Assembly (NCBI GenBank): GCA_964036045.1
Contig: OZ038380.1
Coordinates: 187,066,298-187,130,297 of the forward strand
Direction of reading: 5' to 3'
Source: Eutreptiella sp. 'Long Island Sound 2002'
Taxonomy: Eukaryota > Euglenozoa > Euglenophyceae > Eutreptiales > Eutreptiaceae
DNA: 64,000 bases
Shown: positions 54,704 through 63,948 of the stretch, one piece after another
How positions within the stretch are numbered: position 1 is the stretch's first letter
Layout: the number at the start of each line of letters is the position of its first letter
Program-made: the position numbers and the translations under genes
Notes under the pieces: generated by a model
What the model saw: the letters and a program-made list of their open reading frames with translations, nothing else
What the model was told of the DNA's origin: nothing
Databases searched by the model: none

Positions 54704-55021
54704 CAGGGGTTGCCATAATAAAAAAAAAAAAAACTCGGAGTGTCCAATACGCCCTATGATGGCGGCCGGTGGGTAACTGATGGCGGTTGGTGGGTAACCG
54801 ATGGCGGTTGGTGTGTAACCGATGGCGGTTGGTGTGTAACCGATGGCGGTTGGTGGGTAATTGATGGCGGTTGGTGTGTAACCGATGGCGGTTGGTGTGT
54901 AACCGATGGCGGTTGGTGGGTAACCGATGGCGGTTGGTGGGTAGCCACCAAACATCAGAGAGTGGCTGCCTTAGTAAAAAAAAAAAAAAAAAAAGGCTGA
55001 GCGTCCTTATGGCAACCCCTG
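54704..55021. mobile_element. hAT-type MITE carrying a 21-bp minisatellite, intact copy
   Basis: The ends CAGGGGTTGCCATAA (54704-54718) and TTATGGCAACCCCTG (55007-55021) are perfect 15-bp inverted repeats. The 8-mer GTGTGGTG lies directly outside both ends (54696-54703 and 55022-55029), the size and position expected for a hAT target-site duplication. Inside: poly-A, CGGAGTGTCCAATACGCCCT, ten 21-bp units (54760-54952), CACCAAACATCAGAGAGTGG, poly-A. The layout equals 18551-19033 except for repeat number. Confidence 0.9.
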
Positions 55022-55029
55022 GTGTGGTG

Positions 55030-55744
55030 TATACATCACCAAAGAGGTCCGTATTGGTTCAGTTTTGCTAAACGCAATTACAGAGGGGCATGGGAAATCA
55101 ACAAGAGGAGAAAATTGGCTCGATATGGCTGCTGTTGCTGATTGCAGTTGCCACTGCCATGCCTGTAGGCAAGAGGTACGAAGCAGCAGCGATGTATGTA
55201 GGTGCAGGTACAGGGAGGGGGGACATTTTGTATGGGCATTATTTCGCCGGGTAAATTTCGTGGGGGGGGAAATTCACCACCCTGGGAGTTCCCAGAGCTC
55301 CCACCTGCCTCACGCACGGCGTAATGTGCAAGCCCATGCTCCGTTTGGGGGCAGAAAGACTTATATATCGATATACATCTATATATCCACTGAAAGCGGC
55401 CCTAGTACACAACATCTGAAAGGATCTGCTGTTCGAAATACCTGCCCGAAAACTATGGACCACTGGTAAGCACTGCCATTGGCATCTTCACTGCCCTGCC
55501 AACACTCCTAAATTTCGCCAGGGGAAAATTTCGCCACCTTCCTTAATGACGAAATTTTCCCACGAAGCTATCCTCGCCCGAAATGTTCCCTCCCCCTCGC
55601 TTTTTTCTCATTTTCAGATGACAAATTTCACAAAATCCTGTCACTAATTTGTTAGGGGAATATGCGTGGACGAATCGGTCTCCAGGCCTCCTCGTCAGAC
55701 CCTGGACCAGGACGTTGTTCAACTAAAATAAAATGAGGTGTGGC
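55030..55744. other. No confident gene
   Basis: Includes a plus-strand frame (55065-55469) without family resemblance and a region rich in AATTTCGCC/GGCGAAATT inverted motifs at 55235-55265 and 55510-55565. Confidence 0.3.
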
Positions 55745-55782
55745 CATCCGGTAGCCAGCTCATCATTTAGGCACACAGTTGG

Positions 55783-55940
55783 AGGGCAACCAATGGCGTT
55801 TGAAGAGAAACCAACAGCAGTTGAAGGGTAACTGAGGGCGGTGGAAGAGTAACCGACGGCGGTGGAGTAACCGACGGCCGTGGAAGGGTGACCGACGGCC
55901 GTGGAAGGGTAACCGACGGTGAAGGAAGGGTAACCGACAG
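55783..55940. repeat. 21-bp minisatellite related to the hAT MITE array
   Basis: About seven units around GGTAACCGACGGCGGTGGAA, diverged and with unit-length changes. No CAGGGG inverted repeats flank it, so it is either a relic of the MITE or an independent array of the same sequence. It ends 54 bases from the ankyrin gene stop codon. Confidence 0.75.
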
Positions 55941-55993
55941 CGGTTGTGGGTCGACGTTTTTTGTAATAACAAAAAACAATTGAATTTTGTCCA

Positions 55994-57844
55994 CTAAAAA
56001 CCGCCCTGCCCAGCACCCTCAGCACCGCTCCCGCCGGTCGACATGCGAGCAAGGGGGCGCAGGTCACGCGACTGCCCTCGCAGCAGCCCCCCGATCCCCA
56101 TGCAGCATCTGCACGCGTCCCAGCCACACTCGCAGTGGTACACGCCCCCCGCCGTTGTGTAGTCCCGGCCACAGACGTCACACACATAGAACCCCCCGTT
56201 GTACGTCGCGATGTGCCTCAGCAGCCGCGGCCCGGCCCCGCACCGCGGGCACGCGGGCACCCACCCGACCATGCCCGGCCCCAGCCCCGGCCCTTGCTCT
56301 AGGCCCCGCTCCTGTTCCGCGTCGATCGCGAGCGCACCGCCGCTCGCACTCCCCGGCCCATCGCCCCCGCAATGCGCCGTCAGGGCCGCCACGCACGCCC
56401 CGCTCCCGCTGTGGGCGGCCCCCATCAGTGCCGTCCAGCCCCCGTTGTTCCGGGCCCCCACGTCCGCCCTGTGGCCGAGCAGCGCCTCGACGCAGGCTGC
56501 GTGGCCCCCAAGCGCCGCCCACATCAGCGCGGTCTGGCCCGTGCCGTGCGCCGCGTCCACGTCCGCCTTGTGCAGGAGCAGCGCGGTGAGGCAGTCGACG
56601 TACCCGCTCTGCGCCGCGTCCATCAGCGCGGTCTGCCCCGCGGCGTCGGCGGCTGCCACGTCGGCCCGCAAGGTCAACAGCGTTTGGACGGAGCACGCGT
56701 GCTCGGTAAGAGCCGCCCAGTGCAATGCGGTCCGGCCGTCCCGACTGACCTGCGAGGCGTCCGCGCCGTGAGCCATCAGCGCCTCGATGCACGGCGCGCG
56801 CGCGGACTGCGCGGCGACCATCAGCGCGGTCCAGCCCTCCCGATCCGCCGCACCCACGGCCGCGCCGTGCGCAACGAGGGCCCGGACGCACGACACGTGC
56901 CCGTTCTGCGCCGCGGCCATGAGCGCGGTCCAGCCGTTGGCGGTGGCCCGGGCCGCGTCAGCCCCGCGGCCCACCAAGGCCTCGACGCAGGCCAAGTGCC
57001 CGTTCTGCGACGCCGCCATGAGCGGCGTCCAGCCGTCGTGCTTGGCCCGGGCCACGTCCGCACGGAGGGCCAGCAGGGCCTTGACGCAGGCCGTGTGCCC
57101 GCGGTGCGCGGCGGCCATCAGCGCCGTGCCGCCGTCAGGGTGGGCCCGGTCCACTTCCGCCCGGCGGTCGATGAGGGCGGCCACGCACGCGACGTGCCCG
57201 TTCTCGGCGGCTGCCATCAGCGGGGCCCCCCCTCCCTCGTCCGCGGCGCCCGCGTCCGCGTTGCTGCCGATCAGGAGGTCGATGCAGTCCGTCTGGTTGT
57301 GCCGGCACGCCTCCACCAGCCCCCGCTGCGCGGCGGCGGCGCACCCGGCCGCCCTGCAGACGGCCTCCACCAACGCCCGGTCACCGGCCCCGCACACCCA
57401 CGGCACCGCGCGGCAGAGCTGCGCGTGCGACAGCTGCCCCCACCCTCGAAACCGCTGGACGAGGAACTGCGCGGCGTCCGCGTGCCCCAGGTCCACCGCA
57501 AGCTGCAGCGCGGTCCGCCCCATGCCGTCCCGGGCCGCGGCAGCCGCGTCCTGCAGCGCGGAGCACACCAGTTGGACGCACCGCAAGTTGTCCGGCACCG
57601 CCACCGCGAGGTGGAGGGCCGTCGTGCCATCGGGCCGGGCCAGGAGGTGGGACAGGGGCGCGCAGCACTCCTTGGTGACGTTCCGGCACACTTTCAGCCT
57701 CTTAGGCTGCTCGTGGACGAGCGCCAGCAGCTCGCGGTTCCGGAGGCACTCCGCCCCGTCCAGGAACCGCTCCAAGTCGCACCAGCTGTCCAGCGTCAGC
57801 TCCCGCATCTCGTACACGTCCACGTCCTCCAAACAGCAGCGCAT
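55994..57844 (-). CDS. Ankyrin-repeat protein with C-terminal zinc finger
   Basis: A 616-aa, single-exon protein. The N-terminal 70 residues have no known domain. Two ankyrin repeats (PDGTTALHLAV near 71; GRTALQLAVDLGH near 110) and a less regular region lead to nine consecutive 33-residue repeats from about 206 to 500 with the pattern GWTALMAAAQNGH...CVEALL. Near the C-terminus (about 533-582) are paired Cys/His residues: CPRC, then CDVCG, then YHCECGWDACRCC, a treble-clef finger like ZZ or DC1 domains; exact family uncertain. Probably a soluble interaction adaptor, but no partner can be inferred. The start ATG is in an ideal context (GCCGCCATGC). High GC and codon bias open long frames on the other strand, which I discard. 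Confidence 0.9.
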   Translation of the reverse strand: MRCCLEDVDVYEMRELTLDSWCDLERFLDGAECLRNRELLALVHEQPKRLKVCRNVTKECCAPLSHLLARPDGTTALHLAVAVPDNLRCVQLVCSALQDAAAAARDGMGRTALQLAVDLGHADAAQFLVQRFRGWGQLSHAQLCRAVPWVCGAGDRALVEAVCRAAGCAAAAQRGLVEACRHNQTDCIDLLIGSNADAGAADEGGGAPLMAAAENGHVACVAALIDRRAEVDRAHPDGGTALMAAAHRGHTACVKALLALRADVARAKHDGWTPLMAASQNGHLACVEALVGRGADAARATANGWTALMAAAQNGHVSCVRALVAHGAAVGAADREGWTALMVAAQSARAPCIEALMAHGADASQVSRDGRTALHWAALTEHACSVQTLLTLRADVAAADAAGQTALMDAAQSGYVDCLTALLLHKADVDAAHGTGQTALMWAALGGHAACVEALLGHRADVGARNNGGWTALMGAAHSGSGACVAALTAHCGGDGPGSASGGALAIDAEQERGLEQGPGLGPGMVGWVPACPRCGAGPRLLRHIATYNGGFYVCDVCGRDYTTAGGVYHCECGWDACRCCMGIGGLLRGQSRDLRPLARMSTGGSGAEGAGQGGF

Positions 57845-58000
57845 GGCGGCTTCCAGCAGCTGCCTGAGCCCTGCGCGGCGGAGAAAACGGAACTGCGGCA
57901 GGGCACGTACAATGCAGCAACCTGGGAAGCCAGCCTGCAGGCTCCTGATTGCACGGCAAGGACAGAGTGGGAAGGGCCGTGGAGCAGGGTCTCAATGGCC

Positions 58001-58207
58001 CAGGGGGGTCCTTAAGGGGGGGGGAAGAAAAGAAAAGAAACTGCCTCCGGTGTCGGTGTGTCTGGACTGGCTATAGACGGACGGCAGTTGGCGGTTCAAC
58101 AACGGCGGTGGGCAGTTAACCGACGGCGGTTGTTGGGTCACAAGGACCAGGGGGTGGGGGGTGCTTAAAGAAAACAAACAAAAAAAAACGCTCCTAAGGA
58201 CCCCCTG
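58001..58207. mobile_element. hAT-type MITE, short copy near the ankyrin gene
   Basis: CAGGGGGGTCCTTAA (58001) and TAAGGACCCCCTG (58207) form an inverted repeat with small indels. The inside has poly-A/G stretches and three or four diverged 21-bp units (CGGCGGTTGTTGGGTCA). No target duplication found. Its start is 157 bases upstream of the ankyrin start codon. Confidence 0.6.
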
Positions 58208-58417
58208 AATATGTGTGGGGCCCCTCCTGAAATCAGCCGCCAGATTAATCGCACCAAATCAGCATGTACCACCGTTGTTCTGGGAACATCACCAAACTTC
58301 CTGCAGCCAACTGTGCGCCACCAACTCACATTGACGACCCCCCACCCCTACGTACGACCTGGGACTCTCAGCACCAAGTGAGCACCAAGTGCGCATGGGA
58401 TTGGAGACACAATCTCC

Positions 58418-58462
58418 TCAGGCTTGCTGTCTTTCTGCCTTCACTGCTCACGTGTCTATCAG
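58418..58462 (-). pseudogene. Relic of the ADP-ribosyltransferase exon start
   Basis: Minus strand: GTGAAGGCAGAAAGACAGCA matches the first codons of the gene at 62609 (ATGAAGGCAGAAAGACAGCA), and a TG/CA microsatellite follows at the same relative place. The frame ends at a stop after seven codons. Confidence 0.5.
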
Positions 58463-58476
58463 AGGGGGGATGAGGG

Positions 58477-58479
<3 letters not shown>

Positions 58480-58521
<42 letters not shown>
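58480..58521. repeat. (TG)n microsatellite
   Basis: About 21 TG units. Confidence 0.95.
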
Positions 58522-58522
<1 letters not shown>

Positions 58523-58824
58523 CGCCCAATCATTTCAACAAACTCAATAGCGTTCGCTAACATACATCATCTCTCTACAGCATTGTTCGCACTGCAGCAA
58601 TGTTTGGACTCCGCTCCGTGCGGCCTTTCCTCCCTCTCTGCACTACAACAAGGCTATGTACAGAGTGTGCATCCCTACCACACCCTGCTGCCCACATGTG
58701 TATGTCCCGGTCCCTTCGCAAGGGCCCCTGCGGGCGAGTCTGCTCAAGCGCTCGGCGATGGAGTGACCGACGTGACGCTGCCGTGTTGCATGCGTGTTGG
58801 TGTCTTCGTGCTGAGCTGCACCTG

Positions 58825-59000
58825 TCTCTGCCTGCAAAAGAAAAGAAACCCCCGGCGCCAGACAAAGGAAAACTTAGATGCTAGGTAGGTATTCATTGAT
58901 CATATCACGAAATCTACGCACTTCGACCCTCCCCAGAATCGAACCCGGCACCTCCGGCCAGCGAACGACCCCTTAAGCCACTATGCTATACCGACGAGGT
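58825..59000 (-). repeat. tRNA-derived SINE-like repeat, copy 1
   Basis: On the minus strand TAGCATAGTGG is a perfect RNA polymerase III A-box and GGGTTCGATTCTG a near-consensus B-box, about 40 bases apart. Acceptor-stem pairing fails and the T-stem has a mismatch, so it is not a functional tRNA. A tail with CTGCAAAAGAAAAGAAACCC in plus orientation follows. The same tail and a similar box pair are at 59030-59155. Confidence 0.6.
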
Positions 59001-59019
59001 ATGTATACCTGCCCCGCCG

Positions 59020-59155
59020 CGTCACGTCTCTCTCTGCAAAAGAAAAGAAACCCCCGGTGGCAGCGTTCCCACCGCTCCGGGTTTCGAACTCACGACCTAT
59101 GGCGTAGTAGTCAAGTGTGTTTCCGGTAAACTATTGTCCGGCGTGGTTAGAAACC
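59020..59155 (-). repeat. tRNA-derived SINE-like repeat, copy 2
   Basis: Shares CTGCAAAAGAAAAGAAACCC with copy 1. Minus-strand B-box-like GAGTTCGAAACCC and an A-box-like stretch with poorer match. The two copies are in tandem. Confidence 0.5.
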
Positions 59156-59484
59156 AGCCTTCATAACCACTAGGATAACATTTTCCAGGTTGTGCCTTTG
59201 CTCCAATTTAATTCGGTACAATGCCATGATGGGGGGCCCGCAAGGGCTGCATGGCGGCGTGCCCGCTGCGCCCGCCTCCGTTTGAAGAGCTGTGGCGTGG
59301 AGGCACATGCGTTTCAAGTATGCTCCTCCCGCTTCTCATTGCTCACATAAATAATTGTCTCCTAGTGGGCACTCGCCCCCCCGCCCCTTCGACTCTCGCA
59401 GGTTCCACTGGTGGCGGCCACGGGTGGGTTGAAGCCGACACCGCCCCCGTGATCCGAGGTTTGTGCCTAGCCGGATATGTACCA

Positions 59485-59650
59485 CCAGAGTCCGGCGTGA
59501 GAGTTCTGACATTTGAATAAATCGAGGATTGCGGCGTGAGTGACCGTACGTTGAAATATAGGGAGGATTGTGGCGCGAGGGACTTCACATTAGAATACAC
59601 TGAGGAGGGGGAGGGGGGTGAGAGTCCGGGCGTTGGAGTACACTGGCGAT
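59485..59650. repeat. Imperfect 42-bp tandem repeat, about four units
   Basis: Units start GGCGTGAGAGTTCTGACATT or similar and are diverged. Minus-strand frames give YSNVRTLTPDS-like repeats of 14 residues but change frame between units, so coding is doubtful. Confidence 0.55.
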
Positions 59651-60040
59651 GGAGGTGGCAGCGCCTTGTCGCCAGTAGACGGCAGTGTTAGGGGGGATAG
59701 GGGTTGGGTTACACAATACATTGTGGATTCCGGTGATATAGATGCCATGCCTTCCCGGATCGCTTGGCGATCCTGAGACTCCCTTTCTGGCGGCCGTTGC
59801 AAGGCCTGTTGTTCCAAGGGGGGGGGGAGTCCGGCGGGCGTGCTAGTCTCATCCCGACTTGTAAGAGTTCCTATAACTCCTAGTACCTACGATTGATCGA
59901 TGATGCGCTCCATGGGCACCAATACACCTGCGTGGTCCTGTCCTCCGGCCGCTCATACAAGGCCACAAGAGTGTCCTTCCCCAAGATCGGGGTGCTGTCC
60001 TCCTATCGCCAGTTATCTCTAGCCGATGCGTGTAGACGTA

Positions 60041-60046
<6 letters not shown>

Positions 60047-60106
<60 letters not shown>
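60047..60106. repeat. (TG)n microsatellite
   Basis: About 30 TG units, pure. Confidence 0.95.
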
Positions 60107-60107
<1 letters not shown>

Positions 60108-60205
60108 GAAGGCGTTGTTACCAAAAGGCAATGGCCAGGATGCTATACCAATTGGAATTGGTATACGGGTTTGTGGGTGTGTGGGTGTGGCTATGCATGT
60201 GTGGG

Positions 60206-60292
60206 TGTGTGCCAAGGTATCAATTCCAGCTCTGCCCAGACCACAAGGTACAACATGCCTACGTTCCTACTGCCACTGCAAACCATGGGTTT
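60206..60292 (+). repeat. Dispersed repeat family R-G, copy 1
   Basis: GTGCCAAGGTATCAATTCC ... CCTACTGCCACTGCAAACCA aligns with the last 75 bases of the window (63926-64000). Confidence 0.55.
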
Positions 60293-61004
60293 TTTGTTCA
60301 GGCCCTGCAACAAGCCACGGCTTAGTGTTGCCGCAGGGGGGGGGGGCGGGGGGCAGGGTTTTTTTTACCATGGCGGGGGGGGGGCACAAGGCCTCGGTAT
60401 CTGATTGTTTGCCTTTGGCGGCACCTATGGGCCTCTCGCCACTGCTCTTACTCCGAGTCCATGCTGGGTTTGCCAACGATAATTTTCCTGGCAGGGGCTT
60501 CTAACAACCACAATGATTCTTTCCCTTTTTTCCTTTCCTTCTCCTCCTTCTGCGCTCTGCGCCGTTTTTGGCGAGCACGGTCTGACCTGTCCTGTTGCCT
60601 CCCTTTGTTCGTCCCTTTCCCCCTGCCTAGTTTCTTCTCCACCCTCTCCACTCTCTGTGCCCTGGGGGGCATTGGGTGGCGGGGGAGCGTGTTGCTGTAG
60701 GGAGGGGGTAGAGGAGAGGGCGGGGAGGGGGAGTGGGAGTGGGTTCGCCGCACCCTGCCCCGTCCTTCCCCTTGAGGAGGGAGATCTTGATCTTTGTCCG
60801 GGGGGGGGGGGGGCTGACTTGAGGGACCCACCCAGGAAGATTTTTGGCAAACCCGCAGACCCACAAATGTCCCACCCCCACGGGGCGGAGGGCTATTGGA
60901 CACCCACACCCACACCGACCCAGCTACCACAGGCAAAATGCCTTGACCAGCGCCTTCAGCGCTAACCCAAAGTCCCCCACAATGGCCTTCCCTAGGGGGG
61001 GGGG
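60293..61004. other. No confident gene
   Basis: G-run-rich DNA with fragments of R-F (60790-60880) and no plausible coding frame. Confidence 0.3.
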
Positions 61005-61090
61005 GGGGTTGGAAACCCACCCACCCAGAAATGTTGACAAACCCACACACCCCCTGTAGGGTAGGACACACACTAAGAAAAACCCTGGGG
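61005..61090 (+). repeat. Dispersed repeat family R-F, copy 2
   Basis: CCCACCCACCCAGAAATG at the left, CACACTAAGAAAAACCCTGG at the right, as at 54165-54310. Confidence 0.55.
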
Positions 61091-61262
61091 AGGGGGGGGG
61101 GGGATGGCAGCCTGGGCTCCTCCGCCTGACCTACCCACCCACCCACATCAGGAAACTTTTCCTCAGGGAAAAATGAAATTTATCAAAGGGGCCCGAAATT
61201 GGAGGTCGATTTTAGGTACACAAACTGTTTTTTTTTTTGCCTCTGACCCCCCCCCCCCCCCC
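61086..61262 (+). repeat. Dispersed repeat family R-B, copy 5 (complete)
   Basis: Runs from a G tract at 61092 to a C tract ending 61262, with CCCACCCACATCAGGAAAC, AAATTTATCAAAGGGGCCC and GCCTCTGACC between. Confidence 0.65.
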
Positions 61263-61482
61263 GAAGAAGTAAAATTCGCCACTAAGGCGTGGCCTGCCCT
61301 ACAGAGGGCCGCCCAGGTGTGCTGTGACTGTGTGTGTGCGTGCGCACGTGCATGTGTGTGGCACCCAAAGCCATCAAACTGCAAGGTTCAAAAGCCTAAA
61401 GGTCCCGCAAAGTGCTGACAGGCGATGCCAGCACACTGATGCACAGCCTCCCACCTGGGAAGGGGAGGGGGCACGGTTGCAC

Positions 61483-61590
61483 ACACACGTTGGGAACCGC
61501 AAAAACAAGAGCAAAAGCACAGGAAAAGCGGTCCTCAGGAGCTGCAGAGCAGCCCTACACGTCTTTCGGTCTGTCGAAGGAGGAAGTGCA
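61483..61590 (+). repeat. Dispersed repeat family R-D, copy 3
   Basis: CACACACGTTGGGAACCGC, GAGCTGCAGAGCAGCCCTAC and TCTTTCGGTCTGTCG align with 15826-15925. Confidence 0.6.
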
Positions 61591-61837
61591 ATTGAGTGCT
61601 GACATGCAAAAGTGCATATCCGCACCCTCCTGCCCTCCCCAGACCCAAAATAAATCCTGGAGGAGCCCGAGCTTACGCCCCACCAATGTACTGCAATGAA
61701 AACCATTGTTGGGTGCCACCACCCAATTGCACACCCACGGAGGTCCAGTTAGGACCTCAGAGAAAGCAGCAAACGAAAATCAGAGCACCAAGTGGGCTCA
61801 AAACCTTCTGGCCTAAATTCACATTGCACACACACAC

Positions 61838-62609
61838 CTGCGTCCGCGTGGTTCACGACCTGGAACTGCGTACCGGTGGGAAACAGCACTTCCATTTCCT
61901 CCGGATGAAGGGAGTATTCTTGGATGGACCTGCCGGTGGTGGACTTAATGATGAACACGGTGCCCCAAGGGCGGCCTCCGCGCTTCACCTTCAGGAAATG
62001 CCTGGCCACCCGGGGGTCTTCTGACGTGCTGGACGGCTGGTTCCATGTCACCACGTTGCCTGTGCGGTACAGAGCCACAGGCACGCGGCGAGGCACAGCG
62101 CGGTAAACACTGCCTTCGAAGCGCGGCAGGAGCTGCAGCTCCCGGTGCAGCAGGTACGCAAAGGTGCGCCATTTCTGGAAGGCCGTGCTGTCTGTCTGCC
62201 ACTGCCGCATGGCCCGATTTGAGGCGCGGTAGATCGGGGACTCGGAACTGTACACTGTGATCGCCGGCCGTGGGGCGTCCTGGACCAGGTCGAGCAGATG
62301 CTGGACCTGCAGGGACTCGGGCAGGCCCCGAGGCTCCGTCGCACAGTGCTTGTGGCGCATGTGCTCCGCCACATCCTCTGACGTGGGCTGCCCACACTGC
62401 GGGCACATCCAGTACTGCAGCTCCAAGGCGCTCCCTTCCGCCGCCAGATGGATGTCGCACAGGGCCTCTTGCAGGGAAGCTAGCACGCAACCCTCGAAGA
62501 ACTGGGCCACTCCGCTCTCCGCCTGCAGAATCCCATCAGCGCTGCGGGGCTCGCCTTGCCCTGAGGGATGCACACGCTCTCCTAGAGCTTGCTGTCTTTC
62601 TGCCTTCAT
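61838..62609 (-). CDS. Zinc-finger / mono-ADP-ribosyltransferase (exon; 3' end missing)
   Basis: Transfers ADP-ribose from NAD+ to protein, most likely to arginine. The 257-residue exon has a C2H2-like finger (Cys69, Cys72, His83, His88 in MCPQCGQPTSEDVAEHMRHK) and then an ART domain (about 118-255) of the R-S-E class: Arg170 in SVYRAVPR, the SSTS motif at 193-196, and Glu238-x-Glu240 in HPEEMEVLFP, the ExE pattern of Arg-specific enzymes. The exon ends at a donor, GCAG|GTGTGTGTG (phase 1), and I find no following exon in the next 1 kb. The ATG at 62609 follows a (CA)n-AG acceptor-like tract, so an upstream exon is also possible. Similar eukaryotic ARTs are either intracellular or secreted; no signal peptide is visible here. 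Confidence 0.85.
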
Positions 62610-62623
62610 TGATCACGTGCCTA

Positions 62624-62625
<2 letters not shown>

Positions 62626-62655
<30 letters not shown>
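62626..62655. repeat. (TG)n microsatellite
   Basis: About 15 units; 17 bases upstream of the ART start codon on the minus strand. Confidence 0.95.
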
Positions 62656-62656
<1 letters not shown>

Positions 62657-62705
62657 CAATTGCTAATTGCCCCGCAACGGGGGTGATTCACTCAAATTCA
62701 GTTCA

Positions 62706-62707
<2 letters not shown>

Positions 62708-62777
<70 letters not shown>
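62708..62777. repeat. (TG)n microsatellite
   Basis: About 35 units, the longest in the window. Confidence 0.95.
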
Positions 62778-62779
<2 letters not shown>

Positions 62780-62978
62780 TGTACCATTTTTACCAGGTCT
62801 CCCGGTTGAGCCCGTATAGGCCACACTGGCATCCTCGGGTCGGGTCGCTTACCCCATCATAGCAGGCCCACGGTGCAGGCCAGGGGTGTGAGTGCGTCCC
62901 TGTGTTACCCCTCGACCAGTGCGATATGCACTTGGGCCAGAACCTGGCTCGCTGCCCCAGGACCACCCTGGAAGTGGG

Positions 62979-63017
62979 GTGTGTGTGTGTGTGTATGTGT
63001 GTATGTGTGTGTGTGTG
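62979..63017. repeat. (TG)n microsatellite with TA interruptions
   Basis: GTGTGTGTGTGTGTATGTGT pattern with two TA interruptions. Confidence 0.9.
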
Positions 63018-63326
63018 AACATGTGCTGCAGTTTTGAAGCGTGAGCCCACCCCACCCACACAGCAGAACAAGCAGAACTGGTCAGCAGGCGGCAACACCG
63101 CAACGAACAAACCAATCCTGTGCCACGGGTCAGAGCATAGGTCGGACATCACGGTCCGTTCATACGCGTAGCGTGGGCATGGGCAAGCATCCATAACCCA
63201 CGCTGCTGGTCCAGGAAGCTCAAGCTTGGCATGGGCTGTACCCAGGACGCAAAGAAAGAATTAAGGCAGGAGGACAACACTAAGTAGGCCCTGCCATTCC
63301 CGCAAATCTCAGAGGAACCGCGAGCT

Positions 63327-63948
63327 TCATGGGTGGTTACAGCGTCCTGCATTTGTCAGGGCGTCTGCCCTTTCGTTTCCTCCAATACCGAGATGGCTAT
63401 AGACATGTTGCCACGGCGCACATGCTTGGCGAGCTGAGAGAACAAAGCCAAGGACCTCAAACAGGTCTGAGTTTGACACTTGCCTGCTCTGTAGGGTCCA
63501 CTGACTGATCCCCTGGGTCCAGCCATCGTAGACAAACTTGCTATCCGTTACCATGCGAATTGCAAAGGAGAGAGAGCCTTCAGTGCAGCCATACACGCTG
63601 GCAGTTCCGGTTGGTTATCCACTTGTCCTCTCCCTTCAAGGGGAAGATGTATGGGCGTCCATGGCACCAAACCAGGTGTAACAACCGGCGAACCCTCAGG
63701 GGGGTTCTCTGCAAAGGACCCATCCACACAGACTTACGCACATAGATGGACGGAGGCTCCAGGGGTGTGCCTTCGCCCTGGCTCCTTTGCAACTCACCTT
63801 GCCTACAGACGTCGGCCGAAACATATACCGGCCGGCAGCAGGCGCCCTTGCCACTTGCGCTTTCTTCGCCTACTTTCTGACTGCACCTCCTCATCTGTAG
63901 TACTGTATCGCTGTGTGCGTGCGTGTGCCAAGGAATCCATTCGATCAT
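63327..63948 (-). pseudogene. Retroelement RNase H remnant
   Basis: The frame 63327-63596 contains VTDSKFVYDGWTQGISQW and, after about 40 residues, VYSHLGIGGNERADALTNAG. These are the second-Asp (TDS) helix and the final H-x-G...GNE-x-AD motif of RNase HI as found in LINE-type and LTR retroelements. The upstream frame (63580-63948) is shifted and lacks the first Asp motif. Dead fragment; the element probably extends beyond the window. Confidence 0.7.

Noticed and set aside
56372-58015. 547-aa open frame on the plus strand (and 56787-58076)
   Set aside because: Antisense of the ankyrin gene; repetitive only because ankyrin repeats are.
58924-58998. Functional tRNA gene
   Set aside because: The A- and B-boxes are good but the acceptor stem does not pair and the T-stem has a mismatch; tRNA-derived repeat is the better call.
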